Source: Leptidea sinapis (taxonomy: Eukaryota; Arthropoda; Insecta; Lepidoptera; Pieridae). From it: 64,000 bases of DNA. Positions 52,381 through 62,350 of this stretch are shown in pieces. The position numbers and the translations under genes were made by a program. The notes under the pieces were generated by a model. It worked only from the letters and a program-made list of their open reading frames with translations. It ran no database searches and had not been told where the DNA came from. Numbering within the stretch: position 1 is the stretch's first letter; each line of letters opens with the position of its first letter. Location of the stretch: NCBI RefSeq assembly GCF_905404315.1, contig NC_066301.1, positions 5,952,001 to 6,016,000 on the forward strand, written 5' to 3'.

Positions 52381-54999
52381 TTATGTACTATTTCTCTTAT
52401 TTACCATTCTACAAATTCTCAAGCAATACTCCATAAATATTTTCGAACTATCCTTATTGACCAGAAGGGCGTGTAGATTTTCTGTTTTTATATTAGTTTC
52501 TAATTTTGTCTCTGTATTAAATCGATCGAGAGCATAGATAGGGCACTCCGTCAAAACGTGGATAACAGTTTCCTCACAGTCTGGATCGCAGGCGCATGAT
52601 GGACTGTCCCTGCACCTGAAGCGGTTCAGATACTGGGAGAATCCACCGTGCCCTGTTAGTATTTGGGTTATCATCCCTGAAGGTGAGTTCTTACGTACGA
52701 AGCAGTAGGCCTGTATGGCATCTGGGAGAAAGATTTTGGTGATAGACGCGGTGTCACCTTCCAAATACCTAGCGTTCCATCTTTCAAGACTTTCGCTACG
52801 TATTATTCGTTTAACGTACGACATTGGACACCGGTCATAGTCCAGTTTTCTCCTCAATGACAAGGCCGCCTCTTTTTCCAGATCATCGGCGCGTTCGTTA
52901 CCGGCGAGACCTGCATGGGCTTTCACCCAAAACAATGAAACCACCTTGCCCTGGGCGAAGGCCATAAGCAGGTTCTTCCTAGTCTCCACTGCGAGAGGAT
53001 GGAGTGAGTCATGGTTGGCAATTGTCTCCAGCGCTGCCCTTGAATCGCTATAGACACCATAACTCACCTCTCCCCCCTTTACGATTTCGCTCGATGCTTT
53101 GCATATGGCCAAGAGTTCTGCCTGGTAAACCGTGCAGTACGCGGACAAGCTCAATTTGATGTTCCTGGTCTCAGCCACACTATTCCATAAGGATAATGCG
53201 GCTCCGACTTTCCCTTCAATTTTGCTGCCGTCGGTGAAAATGCGCACCGCCTGCACGTTGTGCCTGTCTACAAGGTGTTGGTCCACCAGACTTATGAACT
53301 CCAAGCTCATATGTTTAGCTGGATGGAGAGCATCTGTGAATCTCACCGCACTCTCGGTCTCCCTATCTCCTAAAGCTTGCGGGGGTGACCCTCTCCTTGC
53401 CTTATACAGGGCGGCTGCCTCTTGTATTCTGAGGACGAGAGGAAGTTTCCCCGATAAAACCAATGCCGAGTGTAGGGAGACTGTGCGGTATGATTTACAT
53501 AGCTTCTGAGCGAAACCCCTCTGCACAGTGAATAGCATCTTCTGCACCCCCAGTTTGTTGGACGCCGGCGCCCACGCAGATGCTGCGTACATAATGATGG
53601 GCTCAATTGTGGCGACGTATATAGTCCTAACTATATCAGAATTTAGGCCCCAGCTGACCTTTGCAGCTTTAGAGAGCTGTTTATAGATATTAATCGCTTT
53701 CCGGCATTGTAGTGCGACATGAGTGTTAAAAGTCAGCTTATGGTCAATAGTGAGGCCTAAAATTTTAATTTCGTTAGCGAATATAACGCTCACCCCTCCC
53801 ATGGTCAGCAATGGGGTGTCGTATTTCATCTTTCGGGTTAAAACCATTGCGCATGTTTTATGTGGCGCGAATTTAAGTTTATTTCGTCCACCCCATTGCT
53901 GAACATACGCCAGGGCAGCGTTAGCCGGTCTGGACACTTCTAAACCCGTGTCGCCATCAAACACCATTACAACATCATCCGCGAATGCTTGCACATAGTG
54001 CCCTCTTTCTTCCAACTCTCTCAGTAAAGGGTCAAGGAGTATATTCCATAGGATGGTACCACCGATTGACCCTTGCACACACCCCTTGTTTGTGCTGCTT
54101 GTGCATTCTTCCCCGGCGTACCGTATTTTAACTTTTCTACAGTCGAGGTAGCTATCAAGAAGTCTCCTAATATTTACCGGGCACTTTTCCTCAGCCAGTC
54201 GGATTCTAATGGCTGGCCACCATGCACTATCGAAAGCCCCCTCTATATCCAATGACACAAGGGTAACTAGCTTTTTAAGCCCTATCTTACCCTGAATTCG
54301 GTGTATTAGGTTATAGAGGGCGTCCTCGGTGCTCTTCTGGGGCATGAACCCGTACTGACGAGTACTAATCCGTGGTATTAGATGCCACTTCATCCGCGCT
54401 ACTACCATCTTCTCCAGGATCTTCCCCAATACTGGCAGTAAGCCGATAGGTCTATAAGCTTTGGGGTTCGTATAGTCTTCCTTGCCCGGTTTTCTTAATG
54501 CCACAACTGTGGCTTCCTTCCAAATGTCGGGAAAGTGCCCGATCTTAAGACACTTGTTGGCTAAGGCAAGAAACCCCACCAGGTACTCTTGGCGTTGCTG
54601 TCGCCGCCTATTAATAGTTTTATAGAGCCCAGCTCCTCTCTGATGGTACGCAATTGCTCCAAGTATGGCTCTATGGGCTGATTCGGATCAAAGTAGAAAG
54701 ATATCACTGCAATCTCCCAGGCCACGGTTCGGATCCTCACCACAACAAAGTTGTCGTTAGTGAGTTTCGGGCACAGGATAGCGTAAAGGCTGTCATCTAA
54801 AACAGCAACCGCCGCTTTAACCGTCCTATCTCCTACTACAGTATTCTGATAGAGCCTTGCCCCACGGTATTCCTTCATCCTTCTAGCTCCGCCAACATAC
54901 GGCTCCTGGAGCAGTGCAAATGCGATTTTTCGTTCACTGGCCTCAATCATGAGTTCTGTAGTCGCCAGTTCCTTTCTCTGGAGGTTTGCTTGGACAACT
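52381..54999 (-). pseudogene. TR-9 ORF2: endonuclease N-part joined to RT-RNase H, out of frame
   Basis: From 54999 the endonuclease N-half reads VVQANLQRKELATTELM, LLQEPYVG and LLIGGDSNAKSTWWG. It then jumps, out of frame, to FLALANKCLKIGHFPD in the RT N-terminus (54561-54579). The 732-codon RT frame (52381-54579) is clean: AYRPIGLLPVLGKILEKM, SLDIEGAFDSAWW, GCVQGSIGG, FADDVVMV, RNase H FTDGSKIEGK, YQAELLAI, YSDSRAALE, and the SCAC...H...C motif. GSIGGT replaces the consensus GSIGGP here only. Confidence 0.9.
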
Positions 55000-55047
55000 A
55001 TATAACTGCTGGTGGAATTGCCTGCCCTGGAACGGCTTGTGACGCCT

Positions 55048-56383
55048 TTAGCAGTACGCTACTTTTGCTCTAGCTAGTGCCTCCCACCTTCTGCGTACTG
55101 GGCATTCTGTGCTAAAGGCGTTGTGATCCGTGGGAGTGTCAACACGTGCCGACGTACAATTGCAGCACGTTGGTGCTATTGTCGCTAGCCAATCTGCACA
55201 CTCTGACCGCAGGTGCAGTCCTCCACAGTGGCTGCATTTTGGGACGGTCTCCTTGCAGAATCTCCGGCCCTGCCCATATGCTAGACACATAGAGCACTGG
55301 ACCAAGGGGGATTGATCATCGACTCTTACCCTCTGCATATCTATATGAACCGTGCCGTTGCTTATTAGTCTTTTGTAAATCTGTGGTGACACTCTTAGGA
55401 CGACGTGGCTCATTAGAGGGTTTCTCGCCTTTCTTCTAAATCGGAATTCGACCCTGTTTTCCGTCTTGTCGAGATCATGAAAAATCCCCACATTCTGGTT
55501 TCTCAAAGCCGCGATGATATCGTCATTGTTATTATACGACAACACGTTTTTGAGGACCAGCATGGGGTCCTGGTTCTTCATTTCCTCGACCAGAAGGCGA
55601 TCTTCCGCACTCTTGAGTCTTTCTTGTACTCTTTGCCGTTCCTCCATGGTTCTGTATCCTATTATAACTTTCCTATCCTTCACTTTCCTTACCCTTTCAA
55701 CGGTCACCCATCCGTCTTTGGCGTTGACAGCTTGTCAGACTTGTTTCAAAACTTCGTCGCTGTTCTCAGTCTCGTTTTTAGACGAAACGACGATGGAGTG
55801 TAAAGAGCTCCGATCGTTCGCTATATTTTGGTTGTGGCCGGCTGTAACGCTGGCATATGTTGACGGGTGCTGGGTGGTTATATGACATGTCCCTATCTTT
55901 TCCTATAAAATTTCTAATTCCCTGTTATTTCTGTCTATTTTTTCCCCTTGTTCCTTCATGAGCCTTATAATTTCTTCATGGTGTTCCTTTCTTTCTATTT
56001 CCCCGACTATTTTATCTACTTCCCTATCCTTATTTTCTTGTTTTTTATTACTTGGGTTCTTTTTCTTTTCAGATACTGGCTCTGAAGCTTCCTCCTTTAA
56101 AAGTTGGTAGAGGTTCTCCACCGCCAGGGTTATGCCAGATTTAATATCTGTTCGCATGTTCCGAGACTCACTTATATGAGCCTTCGATCTCTGGAGCCAG
56201 ATACGGCCCTGATGCACCCTGTCGTTGGATTTGGATGTTTGAATACCAGCTTTCGGGGATCCCGTTGGTGCTTCCACCGATGCTCTGCGCACCACACCCT
56301 TCGCAACTAGAGGGGGTGCCACTGTTTGCTTCGTCTTTGGCAGAGGCGCTGTCACAGGGGATGTCTTTCCAGGTGGCGATATA
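55048..56383 (-). pseudogene. TR-9 ORF1, 5'-cut, two in-frame stops
   Basis: Mirror of 57228-58563. Stops lie at 55903-55905 and 55735-55737 in the same frame. The C-terminal 219 codons (55048-55707) carry KVERVRKVKDRK-like text and the zinc knuckles CSMCLAYGQGRRFC (Gln in place of the usual His), CSHCGGLHLRSEC and CCNC...H...C. One residue differs from TR-10 in the upstream block (RSKAH here, RAKAH there). Confidence 0.88.
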
Positions 56384-57033
56384 AGATTTTTCCCAGTCGT
56401 TAGAGCTCAAACACGGCCAGAAACCGACCATAATTGCCAAAATTCGACTTTAGGCAGCCATTTTGGCGGCCATCTTGGATTTAGTGCAAAAATTTGTTTT
56501 AGCCATAACTCTTTTATTTATTGTCCTATTGAGCTGCGGTTTTCAAGGGAGAACAATTCTCGAGGAGTTCTACTCATGTAGTGTCAGCTCTACATAGAAC
56601 AATCTACTTTAATAAAAAAAAAAAAAACTTTTCTTTGTTTTACTATATTGACCATCGGCCTATTGACCGATATAGACAATATTAGATAGCAGCTCTACGT
56701 AAAGTTGCAATTAGCTCTCCCTTATAGATTCTTATTTTGTGTATTTGAAATAGTTTCCTACATTATATTATATGACTGTATCTGCTTATACATATAATAT
56801 TTTTAAACAACTACTTAAGCTAATTGACAAGTAAAGGTAAAACTGACTTAAGTAGAGCAACTACTTCTTTTATTTATTATTTCTATTTGTTTTTATTATT
56901 TTCTTCTATAAGTTTACTGTGTTTTTTGACCAGTACAATTAGGCTAGTTTATTTTGTATAACATATTAACTGACATATTGACTGTTCTTTTGAACTACAT
57001 ATAAATTTGACGAGGCACTCCCCATCGCGGGCA
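56384..57033 (+). promoter_or_regulatory. TR-10 partial 5' UTR; start of the palindrome spacer
   Basis: Similar to TR-3 10205-10710, including CAGCCATTTTGGCGGCCAT near 56455-56473 (YY1-like) and GCGGTTTTCAAGG near 56536. Together with the first 194 bp of ORF1 it forms the unique spacer (56384-57227). No ORF. Confidence 0.6.
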
Positions 57034-58563
57034 ATGTTCGCCATCACACATACCCCAAACAAAAAGATGACAGACAAGCCCACATCCCTGAATGAGACAC
57101 AGAAGGCACGACCCTCCCCCGAAAACCAGACCGAAGCCTCGAACGTGAGGCGTAGCATAGGAAAATGGGAAAGCGGAAACATCGACGCAACACCTGGCAC
57201 ATCTACCACGCACGCACATACCTTCAATATATCGCCACCTGGAAAGACATCCCCTGTGACAGCGCCTCTGCCAAAGACGAAGCAAACAGTGGCACCCCCT
57301 CTAGTTGCGAAGGGTGTGGTGCGCAGAGCATCGGTGGAAGCACCAACGGGATCCCCGAAAGCTGGTATTCAAACATCCAAATCCAACGACAGGGTGCATC
57401 AGGGCCGTATCTGGCTCCAGAGAGCGAAGGCTCATATAAGTGAGTCTCGGAACATGCGAACAGATATTAAATCTGGCATAACCCTGGCGGTGGAGAACCT
57501 CTACCAACTTTTAAAGGAGGAAGCTTCAGAGCCAGTATCTGAAAAGAAAAAGAACCCAAGTAATAAAAAACAAGAAAATAAGGATAGGGAAGTAGATAAA
57601 ATAGTCGGGGAAATAGAAAGAAAGGAACACCATGAAGAAATTATAAGGCTCATGAAGGAACAAGGGGAAAAAATAGACAGAAATAACAGGGAATTAGAAA
57701 TTTTATAGGAAAAGATAGGGACATGTCATATAACCACCCAGCACCCGTCAACATATGCCAGCGTTACAGCCGGCCACAACCAAAATATAGCGAACGATCG
57801 GAGCTCTTTACACTCCATCGTCGTTTCGTCTAAAAACGAGACTGAGAACAGCGACGAAGTTTTGAAACAAGTCTGACAAGCTGTCAACGCCAAAGACGGA
57901 TGGGTGACCGTTGAAAGGGTAAGGAAAGTGAAGGATAGGAAAGTTATAATAGGATACAGAACCATGGAGGAACGGCAAAGAGTACAAGAAAGACTCAAGA
58001 GTGCGGAAGATCGCCTTCTGGTCGAGGAAATGAAGAACCAGGACCCCATGCTGGTCCTCAAAAACGTGTTGTCGTATAATAACAATGACGATATCATCGC
58101 GGCTTTGAGAAACCAGAATGTGGGGATTTTTCATGATCTCGACAAGACGGAAAACAGGGTCGAATTCCGATTTAGAAGAAAGGCGAGAAACCCTCTAATG
58201 AGCCACGTCGTCCTAAGAGTGTCACCACAGATTTACAAAAGACTAATAAGCAACGGCACGGTTCATATAGATATGCAGAGGGTAAGAGTCGATGATCAAT
58301 CCCCCTTGGTCCAGTGCTCTATGTGTCTAGCATATGGGCAGGGCCGGAGATTCTGCAAGGAGACCGTCCCAAAATGCAGCCACTGTGGAGGACTGCACCT
58401 GCGGTCAGAGTGTGCAGATTGGCTAGCGACAATAGCACCAACGTGCTGCAATTGTACGTCGGCACGTGTTGACACTCCCACGGATCACAACGCCTTTAGC
58501 ACAGAATGCCCAGTACGCAGAAGGTGGGAGGCACTAGCTAGAGCAAAAGTAGCGTACTGCTAA
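57034..58563 (+). pseudogene. TR-10 ORF1 (gag-like), two in-frame stops
   Basis: ATG 57034 gives MFAITHTPNKK, like the other copies. VRRSIGKWESG and GRIWLQRAKAHISESRNMRTD are conserved blocks. The frame is interrupted by TAG 57706-57708 and TGA 57874-57876 but stays in register to TAA 58561-58563. In the first zinc knuckle the usual His is Gln (CSMCLAYGQGRRFC); the other two are normal. Confidence 0.88.
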
Positions 58564-58611
58564 AGGCGTCACAAGCCGTTCCAGGGCAGGCAATTCCACC
58601 AGCAGTTATAT

Positions 58612-61230
58612 AGTTGTCCAAGCAAACCTCCAGAGAAAGGAACTGGCGACTACAGAACTCATGATTGAGGCCAGTGAACGAAAAATCGCATTTGCACTGC
58701 TCCAGGAGCCGTATGTTGGCGGAGCTAGAAGGATGAAGGAATACCGTGGGGCAAGGCTCTATCAGAATACTGTAGTAGGAGATAGGACGGTTAAAGCGGC
58801 GGTTGCTGTTTTAGATGACAGCCTTTACGCTATCCTGTGCCCGAAACTCACTAACGACAACTTTGTTGTGGTGAGGATCCGAACCGTGGCCTGGGAGATT
58901 GCAGCGATATCTTTCTACTTTGATCCGAATCAGCCCATAGAGCCATACTTGGAGCAATTGCGTACCATCAGAGAGGAGCTGGGCTCTATAAAACTATTAA
59001 TAGGCGGCGACAGCAACGCCAAGAGTACCTGGTGGGGTTTCTTGCCTTAGCCAACAAGTGTCTTAAGATCGGGCACTTTCCCGACATTTGGAAGGAAGCC
59101 ACAGTTGTGGCATTAAGAAAACCGGGCAAGGAAGACTATACGAACCCCAAAGCTTATAGACCTATCGGCTTACTGCCAGTATTGGGGAAGATCCTGGAGA
59201 AGATGGTAGTAGCGCGGATGAAGTGGCATCTAATACCACGGATTAGTACTCGTCAGTACGGGTTCATGCCCCAGAAGAGCACCGAGGACGCCCTCTATAA
59301 CCTAATACACCGAATTCAGGGTAAGATAGGGCTTAAAAAGCTAGTTACCCTTGTGTCATTGGATATAGAGGGGGCTTTCGATAGTGCATGGTGGCCAGCC
59401 ATTAGAATCCGACTGGCTGAGGAAAAGTGCCCGGTAAATATTAGGAGACTTCTTGATAGCTACCTCGACTGTAGAAAAGTTAAAATACGGTACGCCGGGG
59501 AAGAATGCACAAGCAGCACAAACAAGGGGTGTGTGCAAGGGTCAATCGGTGGTCCCATCCTATGGAATATACTCCTTGACCCTTTACTGAGAGAGTTGGA
59601 AGAAAGAGGGCACTATGTGCAAGCATTCGCGGATGATGTTGTAATGGTGTTTGATGGCGACACGGGTTTAGAAGTGTCCAGACCGGCTAACGCTGCCCTG
59701 GCGTATGTTCAGCAATGGGGTGGACGAAATAAACTTAAATTCGCGCCACATAAAACATGCGCAATGGTTTTAACCCGAAAGATGAAATACGACACCCCAT
59801 TGCTGACCATGGGAGGGGTGAGCGTTATATTCGCTAACGAAATTAAAATTTTAGGCCTCACTATTGACCATAAGCTGACTTTTAACACTCATGTCGCACT
59901 ACAATGCCGGAAAGCGATTAATATCTATAAACAGCTCTCTAAAGCTGCAAAGGTCAGCTGGGGCCTAAATTCTGATATAGTTAGGACTATATACGTCGCC
60001 ACAATTGAGCCCATCATTATGTACGCAGCATCTGCGTGGGCGCCGGCGTCCAACAAACTGGGGGTGCAGAAGATGCTATTCACTGTGCAGAGGGGTTTCG
60101 CTCAGAAGCTATGTAAATCATACCGCACAGTCTCCCTACACTCGGCATTGGTTTTATCGGGGAAACTTCCTCTCGTCCTCAGAATACAAGAGGCAGCCGC
60201 CCTGTATAAGGCAAGGAGAGGGTCACCCCCGCAAGCTTTAGGAGATAGGGAGACCGAGAGTGCGGTGAGATTCACAGATGCTCTCCATCCAGCTAAACAT
60301 ATGAGCTTGGAGTTCATAAGTCTGGTGGACCAACACCTTGTAGACAGGCACAACGTGCAGGCGGTGCGCATTTTCACCGACGGCAGCAAAATTGAAGGGA
60401 AAGTCGGAGCCGCATTATCCTTATGGAATAGTGTGGCTGAGACCAGGAACATCAAATTGAGCTTGTCCGCGTACTGCACGGTTTACCAGGCAGAACTCTT
60501 GGCCATATGCAAAGCATCGAGCGAAATCGTAAAGGGGGGAGAGGTGAGTTATGGTGTCTATAGCGATTCAAGGGCAGCGCTGGAGACAATTGCCAACCAT
60601 GACTCACTCCATCCTCTCGCAGTGGAGACTAGGAAGAACCTGCTTATGGCCTTCGCCCAGGGCAAGGTGGTTTCATTGTTTTGGGTGAAAGCCCATGCAG
60701 GTCTCGCCGGTAACGAACGCGCCGATGATCTGGAAAAAGAGGCGGCCTTGTCATTGAGGAGAAAACTGGACTATGACCGGTGTCCAATGTCGTACGTTAA
60801 ACGAATAATACGTAGCGAAAGTCTTGAAAGATGGAACGCTAGGTATTTGGAAGGTGACACCGCGTCTATCACCAAAATCTTTCTCCCAGATGCCATACAG
60901 GCCTACTGCTTCGTACGTAAGAACTCACCTTCAGGGATGATCACCCAAATACTAACAGGGCACGGTGGCTTCTCCCAGTATCTGAACCGCTTCAGGTGCA
61001 GGGACAGTCCATCATGCGCCTGCGATCCAGACTGTGAGGAAACTGTTATCCACGTTTTGACGGAGTGCCCTATCTATGCTCTCGATCGATTTAATACAGA
61101 GACAAAATTAGAAACTAATATAAAAACAGAAAATCTACACGCCCTTCTGGTCAATAAGGATAGTTCGAAAATATTTATGGAGTATTGCTTGAGAATTTGT
61201 AGAATGGTAAATAAGAGAAATAGTACATAA
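58612..61230 (+). pseudogene. TR-10 ORF2: endonuclease N-part joined to RT-RNase H, out of frame
   Basis: The endonuclease frame ends at TAG 59048-59050 shortly after STWWG. An internal deletion joins it to the RT N-terminus, whose frame runs clean from 59032 to TAA 61228-61230 (732 codons) with SLDIEGAFDSAWW, GSIGGPILWN, FADDVV, RNase H and SCAC...H...C. Missing are the endonuclease C-half (SDH motif) and the linker. Confidence 0.9.
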
Positions 61231-61593
61231 GTCTTGCTTTACACTATAATATTAATTATATAAAATTAGCAAGCAACATGTGGTATAATAAAAAGTATAA
61301 GTAGTGAAACACATGTATCAAATGATTGTAATATAGTAGATAAGATGACTAGGACTAGAATAAGACAATATTATATAAGATTAAAAAAAACGTGCAAACA
61401 GAAGCTCAATTGTGTTAAGCCGCTCATTATAATATTATTAGACATTGTTGTAGCAAGTAAGAAATTTTTTATAAGTAAGTAGTATTTAAGACTAAAGATA
61501 AATAAACAATCCCTATCCATTCCAATCCTTGAACTAATATCGGGGGACAAAGCAATAACACCCTGCGATGGCGGGTGCTTATAAAAAAAAAAA
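61231..61593 (+). other. TR-10 3' UTR and poly(A)
   Basis: AT-rich non-coding sequence ending CGGGTGCTTATA then 11 A. Confidence 0.7.
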
Positions 61594-61620
61594 CCTAACC
61601 TAACCTAACCTAACCTAACC
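61594..61620 (+). repeat. Telomeric (CCTAA)5-CC tract
   Basis: Five perfect units plus CC. The polarity is back to that of the left 41 kb. Confidence 0.95.
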
Positions 61621-62350
61621 CAGTCTCAGTCGCACCTCTGACGAGTTAGCAGGAAATCCGTATCGCTCCGCATATATAAAATATTTGAAGTGGTATTTTT
61701 GCTCTTAAACTACCCGCATTATTACGTCCACGGAGGCGTCCTGCGACGGCAAATCCGGTGATATAAGTTTGGTGAAAATCATCCAGTAAAAAGTGCCCAA
61801 AAGTGCCAAAAAACAGTGTTTTCTCTTATAAAAACCGTGTTAAGTGCTTCTCCCGGCGAAACAGGATCGGCAACCCACCTCAACCTTCGTGCCAGGAGCT
61901 GCGTCCTGTTGATCTGTATATTTTGACCCTAAGATTGGAATTTACCATCCGCGGGAAAAGGAATAATCCGGGAAATAGTGCAGCAGGGCGTGCCACGAGG
62001 TTGGTGATCCTGCGTTGCAGAACGTCGAGTGAAAGTCGTCGAGAAAATGTTTTCGGTTAGTCTATAAAATGTTTCTGTTTTCTGTTTTATAATATAGAAG
62101 ATTTGTTCAAAAGCGGCTAAGGGTGTTCCGCATACTTTATCTAAATAATATTAAAATTTAATTAAACTTAGGCATAAGATTCATACAGACAGACAGACAA
62201 AAAATTTGAAAACCAGTATAACTTTGGAGTCCCCTTAGTTAGACCCCCCGAGCTTGGGCTTAAACTGTTCCTCTCCTCAAGGGGAACAGATTGGCACCGG
62301 CAGATTCCCCCTCCAACCTCCCCCGACCCCCAAAATCTCAAAAAATCCTA
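61621..62350 (+). mobile_element. TR-11: 5' UTR fragment of a TRAS-like element
   Basis: Begins CAGTCTCAG directly after the telomere repeat, a genuine 5' end identical to that of TR-8. The match to TR-8 is near perfect to 62031. About 600 bp of TR-8 are then missing, and a short match (GTTTTCGGTTAGTCTATAAA) follows at 62051. The rest, to about 62350, is non-coding with a CAGA-rich patch near 62190-62204 and probably belongs to the same leader. It is cut by the BEL/Pao sequence. An 85-codon frame at 61803-62060 is not conserved. Confidence 0.7.

Larger units (their letters stand above)
51589..56383 (-). repeat. Left arm of a ~4.8-kb inverted repeat
   Basis: 4795 bp, reverse complement of 57228-62031 (4804 bp). 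The 9-bp length difference is fully explained by two fewer telomere units and one more A in the tail. By eye I found at least five substitutions, two of them silent. The arm covers 411 bp of the TR-8 5' UTR, a telomere tract and TR-9. Confidence 0.93.
52017..56383 (-). mobile_element. TR-9: TRAS-like LINE, left arm of the palindrome
   Basis: Poly(A) is 12 (52017-52028 as T). The copy is a near-identical mirror of TR-10 57228-61593 but ends abruptly inside ORF1 at 56383, where it meets the 5' UTR of TR-10. It shares with TR-10 the same endonuclease-to-RT deletion and two ORF1 stops, so it arose by DNA duplication and not by a separate insertion. Confidence 0.93.
56384..61593 (+). mobile_element. 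TR-10: TRAS-like LINE, right side of the palindrome
   Basis: It has a partial 5' UTR, complete-length ORF1 with two stops, ORF2 with an endonuclease-to-RT deletion, 3' UTR and an 11-nt poly(A) before CCTAA. Its first bases align about 880 bp inside the 5' UTR of TR-3 (near 10205), so the 5' end was lost at the palindrome centre. Confidence 0.92.
57228..62031 (+). repeat. Right arm of the ~4.8-kb inverted repeat
   Basis: Partner of 51589-56383. The inner edge is inside ORF1 at TATATCGCC. The outer edge, at 62031, is where TR-11 departs from TR-8. Confidence 0.93.

Noticed and set aside
2038..61620. Short regularly placed CCTAA tracts considered as CRISPR-like or other spaced repeats.
   Set aside because: The units are contiguous 5-mers equal to the insect telomere repeat and flank poly(A) tails.
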